Below are positions 6,150 to 14,093 of a stretch of DNA of 35,631 bases, piece by piece. A program made the translations under genes and the position numbers. The DNA comes from Bacilli bacterium (GTDB lineage: Bacteria; Bacillota_I; Bacilli_A; RFN20; CAG-826), in contig JAFSPN010000037.1 of assembly GCA_017442875.1 (NCBI GenBank), positions 1 through 35,631 on the forward strand, read 5' to 3'. Within the stretch, counting starts at the first letter, position 1; each line of letters opens with the position of its first letter. The notes beneath the pieces were generated by a model. That model was not told the DNA's origin and ran no database searches. It saw nothing but the letters and a program-made list of their open reading frames with translations.

Positions 6150-8162
6150 TTAAACAAGCATTGTTTTATAAACAATCGTCCCTTCTAAATCGGTACGATG
6201 TATCTTGATTTTGTATTTATTTAAAACGTCCACTACTTCTTTATTTGGATGGCCAAATTTATTGTTCTTTCCGCATGAAATTATTGCCTCTTTTGGTGAT
6301 AGATATTTCACCCATTCTTCAGAGGTGGAGGTATTTGATCCGTGATGCCCCACTTTTAAGATGTCGCATTTGATTTTTTCTTCGCGCTTAATAATTTCTT
6401 TTTCAATATAACTAGGAGCATCTCCCATAATGAGAAAATCCTTACCACAATTAGTAAAACTAATAACTAAAGATTTATCGTTTTCATCGCTACTATTCGC
6501 ACAGTAATTATGATTATTAAAAGTTAAATTACCCACTTTAATAGGAAATACACTGTTATAGTCATATATCGCGGATACTTTATAAGACTTCATTAAAGAA
6601 GAAAGAGAACCATAATGGTCATAGTCATAATGAGTAATAAATATAGCATCAATTTTATAGATTCTTTTCTTTCTTAGGAACGGCACTAATGAATTGTTAG
6701 CGACGTCCATATAAGTTAAGCCACCTGTATCTATTAAAACTGTCTTATTCTTATTTCTAACAAATGTGCAATCTCCTTGACCTACATTTACAAAGTTAAC
6801 TTCACTGGTAATCGCATTAGTTATTGGAATAGCGTGAACACATAATAAAGATAGTTCCACTATTAAAAAGAAACGATATAAAGGGACAAATCCTTTTGAT
6901 AAATAGATGAGCCAAAGTAGATAAATAGCAAAATAAATAAAAGCTATCATCTGATTAAAAGCAGGCATATTTATCCCAAATGATAATGGACTAATAAAAC
7001 TAGTAATACCCGCTAATCCCTTAATTAAAAATTTTAAAACAGGATATAAAGGAACATAGTAAAAACAGAGTAACGAAATAAAGGCGATAAGAATAAATAA
7101 AGGCGATAGAATGATTTGAAGAGGCACCGCTAAAATTACAATTTTATTGTAATAAACCATTTCAAACGGTATGAAAAAGAGATAGATAATTAAATATCTA
7201 AATGCCCAGCGTTTAATCTTATGCTTTTTAAAGATATCGCGTGATAAAAAACTAACAATTGGAATCAAAAAACCTAAGATAAAACTATCTTGTCTAGCCA
7301 AATAATGATTGCAAAGTAAACAGAATATGCCAAAAGAAGAGATTAAAGTTAGATAAGAAAACTTCTTTTTAAGCGGATATTCATTGATCCATCTAATAAT
7401 CAAGAAAAGCATAATCTTAATAACGGTGAAACGCGGAAAAGTGAATATCGTATATAAAGATAAAATACCAATGGATATAATCTCCGCCCATTTATCCTTC
7501 ATATGTAAAGATAATAATCTTTTAAAACCAGCGTGAAACGCGCTGATAAAAATACCGCTCGCCGCTAAGAATCTGGCTAAATGTAAATCTCTAATACTAG
7601 TTACTAATTCGCTATCTCCACCATCGGAAAATAGCATTGAACCAATAAGAGATTTTTCTTCTTCGTTAAAGTTATTAAGAAGCTTATTTCTCCGCTCTGT
7701 GATTCTAATCGGATTATGAAAGTTTATCTTAACGCTTTGAACTTTAATGGCCTTAAAAACACCTTTTTTATTGAGATAACTTTCAAAGTCAAAGGAAGAC
7801 TCAAGCGTGGTAAACGAAAGGTCTTCCTTTGTGCCTTGAATCGTTAAAAAATCACCAATGTCGTAATGATGGGATCTAATATTGACGTATAGTCTTTCTC
7901 CCCCGCTGTTAAAAAGGAAATAGTTTTCTTTAGAAGCATAAACTAAACCAAGATATGAGCTTTTAAGGGGATTGGAAGGGGACTTAATGAACGAAAAACT
8001 AAAACCTAATAGAAAAGAAGCACTACATATCAAGAATAGTTTTAACTTTACCCTTTTAAAAACAAAGAAGAGAAAGACTACCACCGTTATCGAAAGTGCA
8101 ATATATGCACTAGATAAAGCTAGACCAAGCCAAAACGAAAGAAAGATGAATAAAATAATCAC
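6150..8162 (-). CDS. comEC: ComEC/Rec2 DNA-uptake channel with metallo-beta-lactamase domain
   Basis: 670 aa. The protein forms the inner-membrane channel through which transforming single-stranded DNA enters. The first ~50 residues are hydrophobic. An extracellular OB-type region follows, then the multi-pass Competence domain (~200-450). The C-terminus (from ~455) is a beta-lactamase-fold domain with VNFVNVGQGDCTF, the metal motif THYDYDHYG (HxDxDH, ~510-518), and GHHGSNTS. The nuclease-like motif is intact. The start is a GTG that overlaps the comEA stop (GTGA, 4 nt), so translation is coupled to comEA. Length is slightly short of the B. subtilis protein but all domains are present. Confidence 0.92.
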   Translation of the reverse strand: MIILFIFLSFWLGLALSSAYIALSITVVVFLFFVFKRVKLKLFLICSASFLLGFSFSFIKSPSNPLKSSYLGLVYASKENYFLFNSGGERLYVNIRSHHYDIGDFLTIQGTKEDLSFTTLESSFDFESYLNKKGVFKAIKVQSVKINFHNPIRITERRNKLLNNFNEEEKSLIGSMLFSDGGDSELVTSIRDLHLARFLAASGIFISAFHAGFKRLLSLHMKDKWAEIISIGILSLYTIFTFPRFTVIKIMLFLIIRWINEYPLKKKFSYLTLISSFGIFCLLCNHYLARQDSFILGFLIPIVSFLSRDIFKKHKIKRWAFRYLIIYLFFIPFEMVYYNKIVILAVPLQIILSPLFILIAFISLLCFYYVPLYPVLKFLIKGLAGITSFISPLSFGINMPAFNQMIAFIYFAIYLLWLIYLSKGFVPLYRFFLIVELSLLCVHAIPITNAITSEVNFVNVGQGDCTFVRNKNKTVLIDTGGLTYMDVANNSLVPFLRKKRIYKIDAIFITHYDYDHYGSLSSLMKSYKVSAIYDYNSVFPIKVGNLTFNNHNYCANSSDENDKSLVISFTNCGKDFLIMGDAPSYIEKEIIKREEKIKCDILKVGHHGSNTSTSEEWVKYLSPKEAIISCGKNNKFGHPNKEVVDVLNKYKIKIHRTDLEGTIVYKTMLV

Positions 8163-8698
8163 GAATGCAAGATGACGTAATTACGAATCTTGTGATAGGT
8201 GGCATTACCAATGCCATAAACTTCCATCAATTCTTCAATGGTATCAAAAATACCATTTTCTGTGCGATAAGAAACGATTGAAGTGGCAATAGAAGTCGTA
8301 ATACCGTTAACGCTCATTAAAGTGCTCGCATCATCTTCATTGATGTTGACTTTGCTAATTTCATCTTTTGAGCAAATGTCTGTAGCATCGTATTTGCCAG
8401 CAATGTAATAGGTGGAACCCGCTTTTAATGGAGCGTTAGAAAAATAGCACAAGTCGTCTGCGTTATTATTTGTTCCTCCGGCGGCTTCGATGAGATCCGC
8501 CATTGTGATAGCATCGCTCAATACATACGTGCCAGCTTTATTGACCTCTCCTTCAATGGTGTACTTACTACCGCTAGTGTTATCACTCACTTCGGTAATT
8601 GGATTTGCGGCACTTTGGCTTAGGTCTGGATCGATGATAAGAAAGCCAATAATGACCACGAATGCGGCGATGACAACGCCGATTAAGATTTTAAACAT
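8159..8698 (-). CDS. comEA: ComEA DNA receptor
   Basis: 179 aa, the membrane-anchored double-stranded DNA receptor that hands DNA to ComEC. Residues 4-22 are a single N-terminal membrane anchor. Residues ~45-100 are an SLBB domain (KYTIEGEVNKAGTYVL...). Residues ~115-178 are the helix-hairpin-helix DNA-binding domain (KVNINEDDASTLMSVNGI, then EELMEVYGIG). The start ATG at 8698 is preceded by GGGAGG, but that ribosome site forms the 3' arm of the hairpin that terminates the upstream greA transcript. The gene couples to comEC through a 4-nt overlap. No clear separate promoter is visible. Confidence 0.92.
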   Translation of the reverse strand: MFKILIGVVIAAFVVIIGFLIIDPDLSQSAANPITEVSDNTSGSKYTIEGEVNKAGTYVLSDAITMADLIEAAGGTNNNADDLCYFSNAPLKAGSTYYIAGKYDATDICSKDEISKVNINEDDASTLMSVNGITTSIATSIVSYRTENGIFDTIEELMEVYGIGNATYHKIRNYVILHS

Positions 8699-8702
8699 AT
8701 AA

Positions 8703-8736
8703 AAAAACCTCCCTACTTACTAATCGGGAGATTTTT
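8703..8736 (-). terminator. greA terminator that also buries the comEA ribosome site
   Basis: Read on the minus strand: AAAAATCTCCC, a 12-nt loop, GGGAGGTTTTT. This gives an 11-bp stem with one G-U pair, and the T-run extends to seven. GGGAGG, the comEA Shine-Dalgarno, is part of the 3' arm. It may act as a terminator, an attenuator or a translational lock. Confidence 0.65.
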
Positions 8737-8776
8737 CAAATTTGTCCAAAATTTTTGCAATTTTTTGAAAATTTTT

Positions 8777-9250
8777 TTATTTTATTTCAATTTTGACAAT
8801 TTCTACTTTGTAGGTCTTAATGGCTTTGACTTCGATGATATCGCCAACAGTTTTGCCAACAAGGGCTTCACCAAGTGGGCAGGAGTTAGAAATCTTGCCA
8901 TTGACTGGATCGGATTCAACTGTACCAACAATCATGTATGATACTTCTTTACCGTTATCAACGAAACGGATGGTGACTGTGGAGCCTAAACCGACTTTCT
9001 TAGTGCTTGCTTTACCTTCTTCGATAATTTCAGCGTTCGCTAAGATGTTTTCAATTTCTTTGATTCTGCCTTCGACTTCGGCTTGTTTGCCACGCGCAGC
9101 GTCGTAGTCAGCGTTTTCACTTAAGTCGCCTTGTGCACGAGCTTCGGCTAATTGTCTTTTAACTTCTTCTCTTGCTTCATCGACTAAATATTTTAATTCT
9201 TCTTGTAATTTCTTATAACCAGCTTTGGTAAGTTTTTGTTTGTCTGCCAT
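8777..9250 (-). CDS. greA: Transcription elongation factor GreA
   Basis: 157 aa, normal GreA length. It rescues backtracked RNA polymerase by stimulating transcript cleavage through its coiled-coil tip. The N-terminal coiled coil carries the signature LTKAGYKKLQEELKYL and the acidic tip SENADYDAARGKQ. The C-terminal FKBP-like domain has VGLGSTVTI and SPLG-type NSCPLGEALVGK. GAGGTAA lies seven bases before the ATG. It follows the DUF1292 gene by 63 nt but has its own extended -10 promoter inside a palindrome, and it ends at a strong hairpin ahead of comEA. Confidence 0.97.
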   Translation of the reverse strand: MADKQKLTKAGYKKLQEELKYLVDEAREEVKRQLAEARAQGDLSENADYDAARGKQAEVEGRIKEIENILANAEIIEEGKASTKKVGLGSTVTIRFVDNGKEVSYMIVGTVESDPVNGKISNSCPLGEALVGKTVGDIIEVKAIKTYKVEIVKIEIK

Positions 9251-9273
9251 TTTAATTACCTCATTTCTGCAAG

Positions 9274-9292
9274 CGATATTATATCAATATCG
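9274..9292 (-). promoter_or_regulatory. greA promoter inside a palindrome
   Basis: Extended -10 TGA-TATAAT on the minus strand (TATAAT at 9283-9278), with predicted start ~9271. The same bases form CGATATT-5 nt-AATATCG, a perfect 7-bp inverted repeat that overlaps the -10 and could be an operator. Confidence 0.55.
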
Positions 9293-9313
9293 ATTTATAA
9301 ATACCATTATTTA

Positions 9314-9598
9314 TTAATTATTCTTTAATTCTTGGATTTTTGGGTCATCTTGCCAAGCGTTGAACACTTCTTCGACTTCGTCGTATTCTTCATCGTCTTC
9401 GATTGGCTCAAGTTCACCACTATCGAGTTCGCCAGTATAACGCATGACAATGACATTTTCTTCTTTGTCTTCGGTGTCATAAAAGAAAACGTATGAAGCG
9501 TTTCTTTCTTCATTATCATATGTGAAAAGGATTTGCATTAAGTGCTCTTTACCTTCACTATCGGTTACAACCATTTGGCGTTCATTTTTGATTTCCAT
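9314..9598 (-). CDS. DUF1292 (YrzB-like) protein
   Basis: A 94-aa acidic protein of the DUF1292 family, whose molecular role is unknown. The family pattern is seen as VVTDSEGKEHLMQILFTYD, then SYVFFYDTED, then PIEDDEEYDEVEEVFNAW. The true start is ATG 9598. A longer frame reaching 9643 overlaps the end of ruvX and is not supported, whereas AAGGA lies ten bases before 9598. It follows ruvX by two bases. The ruvX-DUF1292 pairing, often with alaS near by, is widespread in Firmicutes and supports all three calls. Confidence 0.88.
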   Translation of the reverse strand: MEIKNERQMVVTDSEGKEHLMQILFTYDNEERNASYVFFYDTEDKEENVIVMRYTGELDSGELEPIEDDEEYDEVEEVFNAWQDDPKIQELKNN

Positions 9599-9600
9599 AA

Positions 9601-10026
9601 TTAGTATCCTTTCATGCGTAAATATGTATCCAAGATAACGCAAGCGGCAATGCGATCGACATTATCTTTTCTTTGCTGATGATTCATCCCCCTTTCGGAG
9701 ATGCTTTTATTCGCGGTAACGCTTGATAATCTTTCATCCATTGTCTCGATATTTAAAGATGGTTTTTCTTTCTTTAAATCTTTGATAAAGCGGAGGACGT
9801 TTTGGCTCATTTCGCTTTGTTCTCCACTTAAGTGGAGGGGCATACCAATAACAATGTCATTGATCATCATCTTTTCACTTAATTCAATGACGTGTTTTCT
9901 AGCGACAATATATTGATTTTTATCAAACCTAAATGTTTCTAAACCATGGACAAAGCCAAGAGCATCATTATAAGCAACGCCTAAAGTTTTGGTTCCTAAA
10001 TCTAAGCCAATATATTTTTTGGTCAT
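9601..10026 (-). CDS. ruvX: RuvX/YqgF RNase H-like nuclease
   Basis: 141 aa. It is an RNase H-fold protein that acts as a putative Holliday junction resolvase and, in E. coli, in 16S rRNA 5' maturation. Motifs are IGLDLGTKTLGVAYND at the N-terminus, VIGMPLHLSGEQSE, METMDERLSS and a C-terminal RKDNVDRIAACVILDTYL, giving the usual acidic set of Asp and Glu. The ATG at 10026 gives the canonical MTKKYIGLDLG start; the longer frame from a TTG at 10050 is less likely. It begins one base after the diguanylate cyclase stop, and GCGGAA is the only weak ribosome site, so translation is probably coupled to the upstream gene. Confidence 0.93.
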   Translation of the reverse strand: MTKKYIGLDLGTKTLGVAYNDALGFVHGLETFRFDKNQYIVARKHVIELSEKMMINDIVIGMPLHLSGEQSEMSQNVLRFIKDLKKEKPSLNIETMDERLSSVTANKSISERGMNHQQRKDNVDRIAACVILDTYLRMKGY

Positions 10027-10027
10027 C

Positions 10028-11179
10028 TTATTCCGCTTTTCTTCTTTCAAATTCAGCGTTCTTGTAGAACTCTTCTTTGTCTTGATACATCGCTTTTTCT
10101 GATTCTTTCATTAAATCTTTAAAAGAAATTTCTCGATTTCCACGAGTGGAATAACCAATCGAGCAATGATAACCAGTTTTAGCTAGTTTTTCTTTGAATA
10201 TAATAACGGTTTCTTCCGGGTCCTTATCTTCTCCACGATTAATTAAGACGACGAATTCATCGCCCCCTAAACGATAGGCATACATATTGTTTTTGATGGA
10301 ATCACTTATAACATCCGCGATTGTTTTTAAGGCTTTATCGCCTTCGCTATGGCCAAAAGTATCATTGATGTATTTAAGCCCATTCATATCAAATTGAATG
10401 ACGCCAGTAATATTGGTATCCATCTTTCTTTTATCTTGATAAAAAGTCTCACGGTTAAATAAACCAGTTAAACCATCTATTTCCGTTCTTTGAATGAATA
10501 AATATAAGTAATAAACCAGCGTTGATGCGACAATAACGGTATTCAAAATTTGAATAGTCGAACTATCATTAAAGAACGATTCAATAACAACAGAAGCGAT
10601 GACAAAGATTGTGCAGACAAAAAGCATAATGCTGCTACTGAAGTGTTTCTTTTTTAAGTTCAAAATGACGGAAATGACTAAATATGCAAGATATAAAGCC
10701 GAGATGATATGAACAGAGTAACGGAGATATCCACCCACAAAGCCTAAACCTTCATCACCTTTAGAAAAGCCAAATATGATTTCCGCTGAGCCGGGAATAA
10801 AGGCACATAAGAAGATGGTAGCGTTAATCATTAACGGGACAAAAAATAACCAAAGGTATTTTCTAGGAATGATATGACCGCTCATCAAAATCATAAAGCA
10901 TATACACGCTGGTCTTAAAATATAACAAATTACAGCGCATGCCTTGGCAAGATAATATAAACCTTCTTGGCCAGTCACATAAGTCGCTTTAGCGTAAAAC
11001 TCAAGATCGCTACAAATGGCCAATAAAAGCGCACTAGTAATGGTCAAAATCGTATAGGTACTAATTCTACGGTGTTGTTTAAAATGCTGAATAGCGATGA
11101 TCAATGTGACAATGCTAATCAGAAGCAAGGCAAAGTTATTAACAAAGAATCTTCCGATGTAAGTGCTGTTTAAATCCAT
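10028..11179 (-). CDS. Membrane-bound GGDEF diguanylate cyclase
   Basis: 383 aa. Seven or so membrane helices occupy residues ~12-230, recalling the 7TM sensor module of some histidine kinases. A GGDEF domain follows (~232-383). The catalytic loop is intact (RLGGDEFVV, 303-311), with the metal-binding FDMNGLKYINDTFGH block before it. No RxxD inhibitory site sits five residues before GGDEF (KNNM is there instead), so classical product inhibition is not expected. It should make c-di-GMP from two GTP. TATAAT lies nine bases before the ATG and there is no Shine-Dalgarno, so the message is leaderless or has a 2-nt leader. ruvX follows at once, which puts the gene at the head of the ruvX-DUF1292 operon. 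The signal sensed is unknown. Confidence 0.88.
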   Translation of the reverse strand: MDLNSTYIGRFFVNNFALLLISIVTLIIAIQHFKQHRRISTYTILTITSALLLAICSDLEFYAKATYVTGQEGLYYLAKACAVICYILRPACICFMILMSGHIIPRKYLWLFFVPLMINATIFLCAFIPGSAEIIFGFSKGDEGLGFVGGYLRYSVHIISALYLAYLVISVILNLKKKHFSSSIMLFVCTIFVIASVVIESFFNDSSTIQILNTVIVASTLVYYLYLFIQRTEIDGLTGLFNRETFYQDKRKMDTNITGVIQFDMNGLKYINDTFGHSEGDKALKTIADVISDSIKNNMYAYRLGGDEFVVLINRGEDKDPEETVIIFKEKLAKTGYHCSIGYSTRGNREISFKDLMKESEKAMYQDKEEFYKNAEFERRKAE

Positions 11180-11187
11180 ACGTCAGT

Positions 11188-11193
11188 ATTATA
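11188..11193 (-). promoter_or_regulatory. -10 box of the diguanylate cyclase gene
   Basis: Perfect TATAAT on the minus strand. The predicted start at ~11181 is two bases before the ATG. The -35 region is weak. Confidence 0.55.
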
Positions 11194-11230
11194 CATGAAT
11201 GTTAAATAAATTTTCATGATTTATCTAACA

Positions 11231-13819
11231 TTAGAACAATTTTTCTACTTCATTATATTTACTAATATCCTTACCAGCACCACTAGCGAGGTCAGGACGA
11301 CCACCACCAGAGCCACCTAAAAGGTTAGCGATATCTTTGACGAGTTTACCTGCGAGATAACCTTTATCGTTAGCAGCTTTTGAAGCGGCAACAACGATTG
11401 GATAGCCACCATTTTCTTCGCCGATTAGGGCGATGAGATAATTATCGTTATTAACTTTTAAACTATCAATAATCTTCAATAAAGACTCACGCTTTTGGTC
11501 TTTTAAGAATTTGACGAGAATACGGAGTCCGTTTTTATCGACAAATTCATTCTTTAAATTGCCGCTTGCCGCATTGGCGAGTTTTTGATTAAGAGCTTCA
11601 TTTTCTTTCCTTAAAGCGTCTTTTTCGTTTTGTAAACTCTTGATTTTATTTGGGACATCGTTAATTGAACCAATGCTTAATAAATCACGAGATTGATTTA
11701 AGATATTTTCTCTCTTCTTTAGAAGTTCATACGCTCCAAATGAGGTTCTAGCTTGAATTCTTCTAATACCCGCAGCAATTGATTCTTCATATTCAATAAC
11801 GAATAAACCAATGTCGGATGTGTTATTAACATGGGTACCACCACAGAATTCTTTAGATACATCACCAAAGGTGACCACTCTTACGGTATCACCATATTTA
11901 TCATCAAATAAGGCTTTAGCACCCATCTTTTTGGCTTCTTCGATTGGAAGGACAAACGTTTCTTCTTTGATAGCGTTAGAGATATATTTGTTCACTCTTC
12001 TTTCCACTTCGGCGATTTCTTCAGGAGACATCTTATTAAAGTGATTGAAGTCAAAGTGGGAGTATTCATCAGTCACATAACTACCGTGTTGGGCAATGTG
12101 ATCGCCTAAAACTTCCGTTAGGGCTTGTTGAAGCAAGTGGACGGATGAATGATTTCTAGCAATTAACGCTCTTCTATTTTCGTCAATCTTAGCAGTCACG
12201 CTGTCCCCTACTTTAATTTCGCCAAACATTACTTTAATGGAATGTAAGTGTTGTTTATTTGGCGCTTTGATGACATTAGTCACTTTAGCGGACATATTTT
12301 CGTTTTCTAATAAGCCGGTATCGGCGACTTGACCACCACTTTCAGCGTAGAAATTGGTCTCATCAAGCATGACTTCGCCTTCATCATCGATAACGTCAAC
12401 TTTAACGCCATCTTTAAAGCAAGCGATAACCTTACCTTTGGTAGGCTCACTCTTATAGTTGAATTTTGATGGTAATGTGCACTTCATCAAATCAATAGCT
12501 TGCTTATTCATTGATTGTTGATCGCCACGCGCTGATCTCGCTCTTTCTTTTTGCTCTTTCATGAGTTTTTCAAATTCTTCAAGATCCACTTTGATGCCTT
12601 GTTCTTCGCAAATTTCTAAAGTGAGTTCTTTTGGAAAACCAAATGTATCATATAGCTTAAAGAGGTCACTACCTGAGACGGCTTTATTTTCTTTAATTAA
12701 TTTCATTAACAAAGATTCACCGTTAGTGAGTGTCTTAATGAATTTTTCTTCTTCCGCTTTGACGATTTTAGCGACGTATTCTTTCTTATCTTGTAAATAT
12801 GGATAATAATCTTCCATATTGTTTGAGACAACATCCACTAGTTCATATATGAACGGTTTTTCCATGCCTAAGACCTTGCCGTATCTAACCGCTCTTCTAA
12901 GAAGTCTACGTAAAACGTAGCCTCGACCTTCGTTAGAGAAAGATTCACCATCCGCTAAAGCGAATGTGATTGTTCTAATGTGATCAGCGATAACTCTAAA
13001 GGCACGCATATTATCGGCATATTTTTTACCACAGATTTGTTCAGTTTTTTCAATCATTGGCCAGAATAAATCTGTCTCGTAGCAGGTGTCTGTACCTTGG
13101 ATAACGGTCACAAGTCTTTCTAAACCCGCACCGGTATCGATGTTTTTGCTTGGAAGTTCTTTATATTCACTTCTCTTCTTGCCTGGTTCACTATTAAACT
13201 GCGAGAAAACGATATTCCAAATTTCGACAAATCGATAGTTTGGTAAATCTTCAATTAATAGTTTTAATCCAATTCCTTCAGGATCAAACTTTTCACCTCT
13301 ATCGAAATGGATTTCAGTATCAGGACCACATGGACCTTCGCCGATTTCCCAGAAGTTATCTTCTTTGATGATTAAATGGTCTTCAGGAACACCAGCGTCC
13401 ATCCAACATTTTTTGGTTTCTAAATCATCAGGATGATATGTAATATATAACCTTTCTTTTGGAATATTAAACCATTTTTCACTAGTTAACATTTCCCAAG
13501 CCCATGGGATGACTTCTTTTCTAAAGTAGTCACCGATGGAGAAATTACCTAACATTTCAAAAAATGTTAAGTGTGTCGCATCACCGACGTTTTCAATGTC
13601 GTTAGTTCTAATGCACTTTTGCGCGTTAGTGATTCTTCTGCTTGGAGGTATTTCACTACCATCAAAATATTTCTTTAAAGCGGCGACACCAGCGTTGATC
13701 CATAGTAAAGTTGGGTCATTCTTTGGGATTAAAGAAGAACCTGGTTCAACGTGATGGCCTTTGCTTTCGAAAAAGTCTAACCACATTCTACGAATGTCTT
13801 TGGATTTCATGTATTTCAT
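11231..13819 (-). CDS. alaS: Alanyl-tRNA synthetase
   Basis: 862 aa, full length, charging tRNA-Ala with alanine. The class II catalytic domain opens with IRRMWLDFFESKGH and contains TNAQKCIRTNDIENVG and RRLLRRAVRYGK. The editing domain has the zinc motifs NHSSVH and CGGTH. The C-terminal C-Ala domain ends with GSGGGRPDLASGAGKD. All key motifs are intact. The ATG at 13819 is placed by GGAGGT six bases upstream; a second Met follows three codons later. A T-box leader precedes it, so expression should rise when uncharged tRNA-Ala accumulates. It lies downstream of mnmA, but the leader makes it a separate transcription unit. Confidence 0.98.
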   Translation of the reverse strand: MKYMKSKDIRRMWLDFFESKGHHVEPGSSLIPKNDPTLLWINAGVAALKKYFDGSEIPPSRRITNAQKCIRTNDIENVGDATHLTFFEMLGNFSIGDYFRKEVIPWAWEMLTSEKWFNIPKERLYITYHPDDLETKKCWMDAGVPEDHLIIKEDNFWEIGEGPCGPDTEIHFDRGEKFDPEGIGLKLLIEDLPNYRFVEIWNIVFSQFNSEPGKKRSEYKELPSKNIDTGAGLERLVTVIQGTDTCYETDLFWPMIEKTEQICGKKYADNMRAFRVIADHIRTITFALADGESFSNEGRGYVLRRLLRRAVRYGKVLGMEKPFIYELVDVVSNNMEDYYPYLQDKKEYVAKIVKAEEEKFIKTLTNGESLLMKLIKENKAVSGSDLFKLYDTFGFPKELTLEICEEQGIKVDLEEFEKLMKEQKERARSARGDQQSMNKQAIDLMKCTLPSKFNYKSEPTKGKVIACFKDGVKVDVIDDEGEVMLDETNFYAESGGQVADTGLLENENMSAKVTNVIKAPNKQHLHSIKVMFGEIKVGDSVTAKIDENRRALIARNHSSVHLLQQALTEVLGDHIAQHGSYVTDEYSHFDFNHFNKMSPEEIAEVERRVNKYISNAIKEETFVLPIEEAKKMGAKALFDDKYGDTVRVVTFGDVSKEFCGGTHVNNTSDIGLFVIEYEESIAAGIRRIQARTSFGAYELLKKRENILNQSRDLLSIGSINDVPNKIKSLQNEKDALRKENEALNQKLANAASGNLKNEFVDKNGLRILVKFLKDQKRESLLKIIDSLKVNNDNYLIALIGEENGGYPIVVAASKAANDKGYLAGKLVKDIANLLGGSGGGRPDLASGAGKDISKYNEVEKLF

Positions 13820-13839
13820 AAAACTACCTCCAAAATAAA

Positions 13840-14053
13840 TAAAAAGTACCTCTTAAGGAACGAAATATTTCCGCGGTACCATCCTTATTCTCTTCATATC
13901 GGAAGAGCACTTATTTACTAGTGAAACGTCACTATTGCGTCGGCATTACCCGAATCTTGGGAAGTGGCTTTCCAGCATCTCCCTTATGCCCTTTTCACCA
14001 ACCGGCACTCGCTAAAAGGTCAATTACTGGATATTCTTCTTGCTTAACGATAG
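13840..14053 (-). promoter_or_regulatory. T-box leader (tRNA-Ala sensing) of alaS
   Basis: Reading on the minus strand, the apical Stem I signature GGTTGGTG is at ~14000. A Stem I base TCCAG/CTGGA lies around it and contains a candidate specifier GCT (Ala, 13976-13974). The T-box AAGGATGGTACCGCGG is at 13886-13871. Its bulge reads TGGT, which pairs with the ACCA end expected of tRNA-Ala. AAGGA can pair with TCCTT to form the antiterminator, or TTCCTT joins the terminator GTTCCT-TAAG-AGGTAC (13861-13846) followed by TTTTT. A TATGAT -10 (14065-14060) sits in the spacer after mnmA. Confidence 0.9.
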
Positions 14054-14093
14054 TAATTTATCATAAATACATGATAAAAACTAGACTTAATAT

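Noticed and set aside
9599-9643. N-terminal extension of the DUF1292 protein into ruvX
   Set aside because: Family alignment from memory begins at MEIKNE, and AAGGA is placed for ATG 9598.
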